Made by a program: the position numbers and the translations under genes. From positions 1 to 64,000 of the forward strand of contig JAICGJ010000001.1 of assembly GCA_025923195.1 (NCBI GenBank): a DNA stretch of 64,000 nt. Reading direction: 5' to 3'. This document shows positions 1 through 7,010 of the stretch, piece after piece (position 1 is the stretch's first letter; every line of letters starts with the position of its first letter). The stretch comes from Chryseolinea sp. (GTDB lineage: Bacteria > Bacteroidota > Bacteroidia > Cytophagales > Cyclobacteriaceae). Below the pieces are notes generated by a model. It searched no databases. It was not told where the DNA came from and saw only the letters and a program-made list of their open reading frames with translations.

Positions 1-594
1 CATCATTAGAAAATCGACGGGCAAGAAGTTTCTCGATGTATCACCCACTTCAAAATTCCTATATCCGTATTTGTGCGCAAACCAATTGATAATTGCGCCA
101 TGTATCGGACTCAGCAAAAATTGAATTGGCAATAGGAGCCACAACCACCATGCGTCGGCGTAGATATAATAAACGCCAATATAGATACCTGCCCAAAAGA
201 GGCGTGAAGGCCACGAACGAGCAAATTTGTCAAAAGCTTCCCATTGGGGTACGCCTTCTGTGAAACGCTTGTCAGGAATTAGCTTCTTATTGGCGATGTC
301 GGAATAGATGGTTTTCGTTTTCCACATCATATTCCAGATGGTTTCATCGTACTTTGGCGAATGCGGATCATCCTCCGTATCGGCAAAAGCGTGATGCATG
401 CGATGCATTACTCCGTACCCATAGGGGCTTAAATAATTTGATCCTTGAAAAATCCAAGTAAGTACGTAAACAACCTTTTCGGTGAACTTACTCATGGTAA
501 ATGCTCTATGTGCAGCATACCTGTGCAGGAAAAATGTTTGAAAGAATAGCGAGAGATACCAGCTCGCTATGAAAAATGCCAAAATTACGGTCAT
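1..594 (-). CDS. Acyl-CoA/fatty acid desaturase, C-terminus cut off by window edge
   Basis: Membrane di-iron desaturase that would insert a double bond into an acyl chain. The start codon (ATG at 594) is in the window and 198 codons are readable before the sequence ends. The first histidine box HRYAAH is at residues 24-29 and the second, HRMHH, at 64-68, followed by DDPHSP, as in the desaturase superfamily. Hydrophobic stretches lie at about 3-22, 42-52 and 137-160. The third box (HxxHH) should lie beyond position 1. It is the second gene of a likely leftward pair with the ECF sigma gene, 103 nt upstream. It is clearly a different paralogue from the desaturase at 1518-2453. Family assignment is safe; the regiospecificity and substrate cannot be read. 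Confidence 0.85.
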   Translation of the reverse strand, partial: MTVILAFFIASWYLSLFFQTFFLHRYAAHRAFTMSKFTEKVVYVLTWIFQGSNYLSPYGYGVMHRMHHAFADTEDDPHSPKYDETIWNMMWKTKTIYSDIANKKLIPDKRFTEGVPQWEAFDKFARSWPSRLFWAGIYIGVYYIYADAWWLWLLLPIQFLLSPIHGAIINWFAHKYGYRNFEVGDTSRNFLPVDFLMM

Positions 595-697
595 GTTAAA
601 ATTTTAGGTTTAGATTGACAATTGCCCAAAACCAAGGGATGGTTTCTCTATTGTAAGACAATTTGGATAGGCATTTGTGACAGTTTCGAGAAAAAAA

Positions 698-1318
698 TTA
701 AGATTTTCTACTACTATAACTCTCAGCGTCCTTAGTAAGTTCAATTACAAGTTCTGAGGCATTGCCCAGATGGCAGGCTTTCCGGAAGGTTTCTATAAAC
801 TTTGAAGCATCAGGCAGTTCAAAATTCATTTTAGAAGTTTCATCGTCCAACTTTTTCTTTGCCCTGCACAGCAATTGTCTACAGTGATCTTTCTTCTTGT
901 TAAGAGCTTCCTGCAGGGAATCATAGTCAAAGTCAAAAACCTCCTTTAGTAAATAAACTGCCCGTTCCAACGGTTCAAGTTTCGATTGCAATACTTTGAG
1001 TGCTTTCGAGATCTCAACGTCAAAATCCAAATGAGCGAAGCTCGTTTCCTTAAATCGGCCGATTAATTCAGAAAAATTATGATTGCTGAATAGTTCCTCT
1101 TTCTTCTTTCGCAACGTATTAAGATGATTCAAACAGTTGTTTCTTACCGCCTTCACCAAATAAGCTTTTGTGTTCTCAATTTTTTGAGGACCTAGCGTAA
1201 GCCATTTTAGAAAAGTTTCCTGAACAATGTCCTCAGCATCCGCCTTGCAGCGCACGAGGTTATAGGCGATTGCCTGAAGCAATGGCCGATAGAGGATAAT
1301 AGTCTGTTCTTGATTCAT
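698..1318 (-). CDS. ECF-type sigma-70 factor with a vestigial C-terminal tail
   Basis: Extracytoplasmic-function sigma factor that would direct RNA polymerase to a small regulon. Region 2 is seen at about residues 10-75 (ADAEDIVQETFLKW) and region 4 at about 113-165 (LEPLERAVYLLKEVFDFDY, then a helix-turn-helix). The start at 1318 (MNQEQ) is chosen because ECF proteins begin close to region 2; the frame stays open to 1402. After region 4 come about 45 residues that include FIETFRKA and a short helix. They resemble the beginning of the SnoaL-like domain carried by SigJ/ECF41-type sigmas, but the protein ends where that domain would continue. No anti-sigma gene is adjacent. It lies between two desaturase genes, which could be targets, but this is inference. 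Confidence 0.85.
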   Translation of the reverse strand: MNQEQTIILYRPLLQAIAYNLVRCKADAEDIVQETFLKWLTLGPQKIENTKAYLVKAVRNNCLNHLNTLRKKKEELFSNHNFSELIGRFKETSFAHLDFDVEISKALKVLQSKLEPLERAVYLLKEVFDFDYDSLQEALNKKKDHCRQLLCRAKKKLDDETSKMNFELPDASKFIETFRKACHLGNASELVIELTKDAESYSSRKS

Positions 1319-1488
1319 AAATGGCCGTGCAAGATACGATGCATTTATTGGATTCCCGCACCATTCATAACTTCTGCTAAAATCTTTCATGTTACCATAC
1401 AATCGTTCGCTAAAGGCGAGAGTATCGAGTTCATTGTGAAAACATTACCTTTGATTTATTTTTGGACTTTAAAAGGTGCTAATGACAC

Positions 1489-1496
1489 TATATTTG
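1489..1496 (+). promoter_or_regulatory. Candidate -7 element (TAnnTTTG) for the desaturase at 1518
   Basis: TATATTTG matches the Bacteroidota primary-sigma -7 consensus TAnnTTTG and sits 21 nt before the ATG at 1518, which would give a short leader. A TTG is present upstream at 1462-1464, but the spacing (24 nt) is longer than the usual 19-21, so only the -7 half is convincing. Confidence 0.4.
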
Positions 1497-1517
1497 AGTT
1501 TTTTTGTTTGAGATATT

Positions 1518-2453
1518 ATGAGCGCTCAATCACATACGCCGGAGGTAAGAAGCAAACCTATAGTTGTGCAGGAGATCGCTTTTGCTGCGATGCATTTGTT
1601 GCCCTTCGGGGCATTTTTCACCGGTGCAACCTGGTTTGATTGGAGTATTTGCGCTTTTTTGTATTTGTTTCGTATGTTCTGGGTGACCGGTGGGTACCAT
1701 CGGTATTTCGCGCACAAGTCTTATAAAACGTCTAGGTGGTTTCAGTTTGTGATAGCTTTCATGGCGCAAACAACAGCGCAAAAGGGAGCATTGTGGTGGG
1801 CGGCACATCATCGCCACCATCATCGTCATAGTGATACGCCGGCAGATCCTCATTCCATGAAAATCTATGGATTTTGGTACTCGCATATCGGCTGGATCGT
1901 AGGGCCTGATTTTAAAAAAACGGATTACAAAGTAATTGGGGACTATGCCAAGTATCCTGAGCTGGTCTGGCTGAATAAGCATTACCTGGTTCCTCCGTTC
2001 ATTCTTGCGCTGGTAGTCATGGCGTTGGGCGGAATGGTCAACGGCGGCGGTATAAGCATGATGTTCACGACCGCAGGATTTTCGACGTTATTCGTGGGAT
2101 TTTTCTTAAGCACCGTGATCCTCTATCATGCGACCTTCTCCATTAATTCAATCATGCATAAGTTCGGAACTCAACGGTATGAATCACACGATGAATCACG
2201 CAACAGCATTTGGCTTGCATTGTTGACTTTAGGAGAGGGATGGCATAATAATCATCATTACTATGAGGTCGCTGCCCGTCAGGGATTTTTTTGGTGGGAG
2301 ATTGATATCACCTATTATGTGTTGAGAGGGCTTGCTGCCGTTGGCTTGATTTGGGACCTAAAAGAAGTGCCGAAACACATCAAGCATTCAAAGAACAAAC
2401 AGGAAGCAGCTGCGTTGCGAAAAGAATATGAATTTGATAAAGTGAATGTTTAG
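1518..2453 (+). CDS. Delta-9-type acyl-CoA desaturase
   Basis: Integral membrane fatty acid desaturase of 311 residues, introducing a double bond into acyl-CoA or acyl-lipid and so adjusting membrane fluidity. All three histidine clusters of the di-iron site are visible: HRYFAH at 61-66, HHRHHH at 97-102, and HNNHH at 243-247, plus a conserved LYH near 204. Hydrophobic spans lie at about 20-58, 72-90, 160-180 and 183-203. Length and box order fit the stearoyl-CoA desaturase-like family. The ATG at 1518 follows a -7-like TATATTTG. It is transcribed away from the sigma factor gene. Confidence 0.92.
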   Translation: MSAQSHTPEVRSKPIVVQEIAFAAMHLLPFGAFFTGATWFDWSICAFLYLFRMFWVTGGYHRYFAHKSYKTSRWFQFVIAFMAQTTAQKGALWWAAHHRHHHRHSDTPADPHSMKIYGFWYSHIGWIVGPDFKKTDYKVIGDYAKYPELVWLNKHYLVPPFILALVVMALGGMVNGGGISMMFTTAGFSTLFVGFFLSTVILYHATFSINSIMHKFGTQRYESHDESRNSIWLALLTLGEGWHNNHHYYEVAARQGFFWWEIDITYYVLRGLAAVGLIWDLKEVPKHIKHSKNKQEAAALRKEYEFDKVNV

Positions 2454-2551
2454 TCCGTTCGACCCGACCTTCAAATTTTGCTATATTGGCTTTTATTTTG
2501 ATTACCATTTTTGTTTTCATCGATATCACATCTTAATATCTTATCTAAACT

Positions 2552-3772
2552 TTGACTTTCCACAATTTTAATTTTGACAGCCGACTCGTAGATGGACTGG
2601 ATTCCATGGGTATTCGGACGCCAACACCAATTCAGGCCAAGGCAATACCCGTTATTATGAAGCAAAAGGATCTGATTGCTTGTGCCCAGACAGGAACTGG
2701 CAAAACTGCAGCGTACTTACTGCCGATACTGAATAGGATTATTCATACTGAAAAACGCCATCTAAATACGCTTATAATTGCGCCAACCAGGGAACTGGCA
2801 CAACAGATCGATCAACAGATTGAAGGGTTCGGCTACTATCTGGGAATTAGTTCCATCTCGGTATATGGTGGCGGAGATGGCGCAACATGGGATCAGCAAC
2901 GCAAAGCTCTGGAAGAAGGCGCAGACATTATCATAGCTACCCCTGGGCGACTCATAGCACTCCTGGCGACCGGCAAAATTGTTCTTGACCATCTCGAGCA
3001 CCTGGTGCTTGACGAGGCTGACCGGATGCTCGACATGGGATTTTATGACGACATCGTAAAAATCATAAACTATCTTCCCAAGAAACGGCAAACGCTACTG
3101 TTCTCTGCAACTATGCCTCCTAAGATCAGAATGCTTGCCAATAAGATATTAAACCATCCAGATGAAATAAACATTGCCATCGCCAAGCCTGCTGCTGGTA
3201 TTTTACAGCAAGCATATGTTGTCTATGATGAGCAAAAAGTTGCGCTCATTAAACATATCTTAAAGACTCACAAGTGGAACAGTGTTCTAATTTTCGCCTC
3301 CACAAAAGAAAATGTAAAAAAACTGGATGTGACATTTCAGCGCCTCGGTATTGCTGCCAAGGCATTCCACTCCGACCTTGATCAACAGGAACGCGAGCAG
3401 ATCTTGCGCGACTTTAAGAACAAGCAGATAAACATGATTATTGGCACGGACGTATTAAGCCGCGGAATTGATGTGGAGGGTATCAGTATCGTAATCAATT
3501 TTGACGTTCCACCCGATCCTGAAGATTACGTCCATCGGGTCGGGCGCACCGCGCGTGCGGAAACAACCGGCACCGCCATAACCTTCATCAATGTTAAAGA
3601 TCAGCGAAAGTTTTTGAACATTGAAAATTTGATCGGCGAGACTATCGAGAAATTGCCGTTACCCCAGTCTGTTGGCGAGGGGCCCGACTACCAACCTCAG
3701 CTTAAAAAGAAAACCAATTTCAGGAAACGTAATTTCGGAAGGCCAGTTAGAAGAAATAATTCCCGCAGATAA
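2552..3772 (+). CDS. rhlE: DEAD-box RNA helicase, RhlE type
   Basis: ATP-dependent RNA helicase used in RNA remodelling, ribosome assembly or RNA decay. In order it has the Q motif (TPTPIQAKAIP), motif I AQTGTGKTA, Ia PTRELAQQ, II DEAD, III SAT, V RGID, and VI HRVGRTAR, followed by a basic tail rich in Lys and Arg. The 406-residue length is typical of compact RhlE proteins. The start is TTG at 2552: the encoded MTFHNFNFD matches the usual RhlE N-terminus, and no suitable ATG lies upstream. It stands alone, 98 nt after the desaturase gene. Confidence 0.93.
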   Translation: MTFHNFNFDSRLVDGLDSMGIRTPTPIQAKAIPVIMKQKDLIACAQTGTGKTAAYLLPILNRIIHTEKRHLNTLIIAPTRELAQQIDQQIEGFGYYLGISSISVYGGGDGATWDQQRKALEEGADIIIATPGRLIALLATGKIVLDHLEHLVLDEADRMLDMGFYDDIVKIINYLPKKRQTLLFSATMPPKIRMLANKILNHPDEINIAIAKPAAGILQQAYVVYDEQKVALIKHILKTHKWNSVLIFASTKENVKKLDVTFQRLGIAAKAFHSDLDQQEREQILRDFKNKQINMIIGTDVLSRGIDVEGISIVINFDVPPDPEDYVHRVGRTARAETTGTAITFINVKDQRKFLNIENLIGETIEKLPLPQSVGEGPDYQPQLKKKTNFRKRNFGRPVRRNNSRR

Positions 3773-3828
3773 TAGCCTTCTGAATCTCCCTCAAAAATTG
3801 CTGGCCGATCCCGCGGCATGAAATTTTC

Positions 3829-3842
3829 TTGACTTAAGTCAA
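3829..3842. promoter_or_regulatory. Perfect 14-bp palindrome resembling a Crp/Fnr box
   Basis: TTGACTTAAGTCAA is a perfect palindrome 76 nt before the TonB receptor start. Its form TTGAC-N4-GTCAA is close to the FNR-class operator TTGAT-N4-ATCAA. A related copy lies 32 bp further on. The gene after the receptor encodes a Crp/Fnr regulator whose recognition helix carries the FNR-type E-x-x-S-R residues, which makes it the natural candidate to bind here (inference). Confidence 0.55.
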
Positions 3843-3860
3843 CGAAATTATAAGCCTAAA

Positions 3861-3874
3861 TTAACTTAAATCAA
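3861..3874. promoter_or_regulatory. Second, imperfect Crp/Fnr-like box
   Basis: TTAACTTAAATCAA repeats the upstream palindrome with two changes, one in each arm; the right half-site ATCAA equals the FNR consensus half. Start-to-start distance from the first site is 32 bp, about three helical turns, so two dimers would bind on the same face of the DNA. It is 44 nt before the receptor start codon. Confidence 0.5.
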
Positions 3875-3918
3875 CTGTTTGTGAGACGTGCTTGTCCGAA
3901 CTTTAAGGGAATAATCTC

Positions 3919-6318
3919 ATGCCAATGGGTCGCTACTTAATCTTCGTTCTCGCCCTGTCTTTAGTTGTTGTCATACACGCCGAGGCGCAATCGACTCAAA
4001 CCATCCGGGGAAGGGTCATTGACGAAGTTGACAATACACCGCTCGTTGGCGTCAATATAGTAGTCGTCGGCGCAAAAAATACCATTGGAGCCACTACTGA
4101 TACTGAGGGGTATTACCGAATTGAAGATGTACCTATCGGAAGACAAACGCTGAAAGTCACTTACATAGGTTATGAAGATCAAATCATTTCGAATATTATG
4201 GTGACTGCCGGCAAGGAAGTCGTACTCAATTTTGGTTTGATAGAATCGGTCAGGCAGTTGACCGAGGTCGAAATCATTGCGGATACAAAGGACGATAAGA
4301 CTGCTACCAACAACGACATGGCTATTGTGAGCGCGCGCTCATTTAATGTTGAGGATACCAAGCGATACGCGGGTGCGCTTGGAGATCCATCAAGAATGGC
4401 CGCGAACTTCGCTGGAGTCGTGGGCGGTAACGATTCAAGGAATGATATCGTCGTTCGTGGGAACTCTCCAACCGGAATGTTATGGCAATTAGAGGGACTG
4501 AATATCCCGAATCCCAACCATTTTGGCGCCTTGGTGAGCACAGGAGGTCCAGTCAGTATGCTAAATAATAACAATCTGGATAAATCAGACTTCATGACCA
4601 GTGCGTTCCCAGCGCAATACGGAAACGCAACGGCTGGGGTATTTGACATTAAACTTCGCGACGGCAACAATCAAAAGAAAGAGTTTGTGGGACAAGTAGG
4701 ATTCAACGGGTTTGAATTCGGTGCCGAGGGACCGCTTTCGAAAAATTCGAAAGCCTCCTATATCGTGAACTATAGATACTCAACGCTTGGAGTATTTCAG
4801 GCTTTGGGAATAGAATTCGGCACAGGCTCGAACACCCCGCTGTATCAGGATCTCAATTTTAAGGTTAGCCTTCCGACCGGTCAAAAAAGCAAAGTCACTG
4901 TTTTTGGATTAGGAGGTAATAGCGAAGTGGATTTGTTGGGTAGTGAAGCAGACCTGGAAGAGGATGGGGATCTTTACGGGAGCGAGAATCAGGACTCTTA
5001 CCCGAGATATAAGACAAGAATTGGAGGTGTTACTTTCGAGAGCTCCGTGCTGGCCAACACTTTTTTGAAAGTGACAGCAGGCTACAGCTCAACATCTGAA
5101 TACTTTCATTCCGATTCCCTGGTCAGGAATAGTGAAGACGAAGTTATTGAGAAATACAGGAGGGCAGCCGGCGACTTTAGCACTGAAAAATTCTCCCTCA
5201 ATTTTCATACTCGCACGAAATTCGACGCAAAAAACAGTCTCACCACTGGCCTTACGGCCGACGCACTTTTATTCGAATTATTCAATCAGGATATCTATGC
5301 CAACCTCAATCGCGATACGGTAAGAATCGATATTAAAGACAAAACCGTCCTGTATCAATTCTTTACATCGTGGAAACATCGATTCAGCAATAAGCTGAGC
5401 TTGAACACAGGTATTCATGGGCAGTATTACAATTTGAATAAGCAATTTGCGCTCGAACCCAGAATAAGTTTGCAATATGCATTCAACGGCTATCGTTCGC
5501 TGAGCGTTGGTTACGGACTTCACAATCAGATTCAAAACATCACGACTTCGTTCGTACAGACCAAAAGCTCCACAGATGAGATCTTGCTCACAAATAAATA
5601 TCTTGATTATAGCACGAGCAATCATTTTGTGCTGACCTACGACTGGAATATTTCTGATAACCTCCGATTAAAAGCTGAGGCTTACTATCAACAACTTCGG
5701 AATATTCCAGTCGAGCAAAGGCCGAGTTCATTTTCCGCTCTTAATACAGGATCCAGCTTTGCTCCGTCAGACGAAGATAGCCTTATTAATAAAGGGACAG
5801 GAAGGAACATCGGACTTGAACTGACTCTTGAGCGGTTCTTCAACGATGGATATTATTTTCTAATCACTTCATCACTATTTGATTCAGAATACAAGGGTAG
5901 CGATAGGGTGAGGCGGAATACTGCTTTTAATACACAGTTTGTGTTAAATATTCTCGGAGGGAGAGAATGGAAATTAAGCAATGCCGGTAGGTTCTTTTCT
6001 TTCAATGTAAAGGTTACCACCATTGGCGGTAAATACCTGACTCCAATCGATGTCGAAAGATCTCAACAATTAGGTCGCACTGAATATTTGGAAAATGAGG
6101 CGTTTAGCGAAAAACAAAACGCCTACTTTAGAACCGACCTAAAACTTTCGTATCGCAAGGAATATGTTAAAAGTACATTGGAAATCTCGTTGGACCTGCA
6201 GAACATTTTCAATACCAAAAATATATTCTCCCAAAGCTATAATCCTAGAACCAATACCGTAGTTACCCAATATCAGCAATCATTTTTTCCGGTGCCTTAC
6301 GTTAGGTTCACGTTCTAG
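3919..6318 (+). CDS. TonB-dependent outer-membrane receptor, substrate unknown
   Basis: Outer-membrane beta-barrel transporter of 799 residues energised by TonB. It has a signal peptide (residues 1 to about 24, ending AEAQS), a carboxypeptidase-regulatory-like beta sandwich (about 27-110, TIRGRVIDEVDNTPLVGVN), a plug domain (about 130-245, with NDIVVRGNSPTGMLWQLEG) and a 22-strand-type barrel ending in the aromatic terminus YVRFTF. It lacks an adjacent SusD gene, so it is not a classical glycan-uptake pair. Two FNR-like palindromes precede it and a Crp/Fnr regulator follows 54 nt downstream, suggesting local control. Substrate cannot be inferred. Confidence 0.88.
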   Translation: MPMGRYLIFVLALSLVVVIHAEAQSTQTIRGRVIDEVDNTPLVGVNIVVVGAKNTIGATTDTEGYYRIEDVPIGRQTLKVTYIGYEDQIISNIMVTAGKEVVLNFGLIESVRQLTEVEIIADTKDDKTATNNDMAIVSARSFNVEDTKRYAGALGDPSRMAANFAGVVGGNDSRNDIVVRGNSPTGMLWQLEGLNIPNPNHFGALVSTGGPVSMLNNNNLDKSDFMTSAFPAQYGNATAGVFDIKLRDGNNQKKEFVGQVGFNGFEFGAEGPLSKNSKASYIVNYRYSTLGVFQALGIEFGTGSNTPLYQDLNFKVSLPTGQKSKVTVFGLGGNSEVDLLGSEADLEEDGDLYGSENQDSYPRYKTRIGGVTFESSVLANTFLKVTAGYSSTSEYFHSDSLVRNSEDEVIEKYRRAAGDFSTEKFSLNFHTRTKFDAKNSLTTGLTADALLFELFNQDIYANLNRDTVRIDIKDKTVLYQFFTSWKHRFSNKLSLNTGIHGQYYNLNKQFALEPRISLQYAFNGYRSLSVGYGLHNQIQNITTSFVQTKSSTDEILLTNKYLDYSTSNHFVLTYDWNISDNLRLKAEAYYQQLRNIPVEQRPSSFSALNTGSSFAPSDEDSLINKGTGRNIGLELTLERFFNDGYYFLITSSLFDSEYKGSDRVRRNTAFNTQFVLNILGGREWKLSNAGRFFSFNVKVTTIGGKYLTPIDVERSQQLGRTEYLENEAFSEKQNAYFRTDLKLSYRKEYVKSTLEISLDLQNIFNTKNIFSQSYNPRTNTVVTQYQQSFFPVPYVRFTF

Positions 6319-6372
6319 ATTCCATTTACCAACAAAATTTATTGTGTTGCCCGTGAAATTTTAGGGACTTCA

Positions 6373-7008
6373 ATGGAATCCTTGTTACCAAGAATCTCGT
6401 TAATTTCCAGCATGTATGCCGATGAATATACCTATTTGCGTCAATTTGCTCTGCAACTTGTAGACTTTTCCGAGACTGAGTGGCGTGCTCATAGAGAATT
6501 GCTCACGAGAAGATTCTTGCGAAGGGGCGAATATCTCACAGTGGCAGGCGAGGTCTGTAATTATGTGTCGTTTATTAATTGCGGCTCTTTAAGGGTTTAT
6601 ATGGAAGTTAAGGACCAGGAGATCAACAAGCATTTTTTCTTTGAGCACGAATATGCAAGTGATTATTCAAGCTTTTTAACGAGAAATCCGGGACAATTGA
6701 ATATCAAAGCGCTCGAGGATACCGAGCTAATGGAATTAAGCTATGAAAAGGTGCAGAAGCTTTACGAGGAATTTCCAATATGGCAGAAGTATGGAAGACT
6801 AATTGCCGAGCAACTTTTCATCCAGGTGGCAAGTCGAAGCCAGGAGCTGCTGCTCAGGACACCTGAAGAAATGTATATCAGGTTAATAGAAGAGCAATCG
6901 CCCATCATCGCACGACTCCCGCAACATTACATCGCGTCCTATCTTGGAATTCAGCCGGAATCGCTTAGCAGAATACGGAAACGTATAATGGAAGTAAAAA
7001 AGGTGTAG
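6373..7008 (+). CDS. Crp/Fnr family transcription regulator
   Basis: Cytoplasmic regulator of 211 residues: a cyclic-nucleotide-binding-like beta roll at about 45-125 (RRGEYLTVAGE, FINCGSLRVYM) and a helix-turn-helix at about 182-205 (HYIASYLGIQPESLSRIRK). The residues E196, S199 and R200 have the spacing of the FNR recognition helix that reads TTGAT half-sites, not the CRP pattern. No N-terminal cysteine cluster is present, so an iron-sulfur oxygen sensor is unlikely, and the phosphate-binding cassette of true cAMP receptors is not evident. A second possible start is M14, which would fit the usual family length better. Its stop is 2 nt from the end of mutS on the other strand. Confidence 0.88.
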   Translation: MESLLPRISLISSMYADEYTYLRQFALQLVDFSETEWRAHRELLTRRFLRRGEYLTVAGEVCNYVSFINCGSLRVYMEVKDQEINKHFFFEHEYASDYSSFLTRNPGQLNIKALEDTELMELSYEKVQKLYEEFPIWQKYGRLIAEQLFIQVASRSQELLLRTPEEMYIRLIEEQSPIIARLPQHYIASYLGIQPESLSRIRKRIMEVKKV

Positions 7009-7010
7009 GT

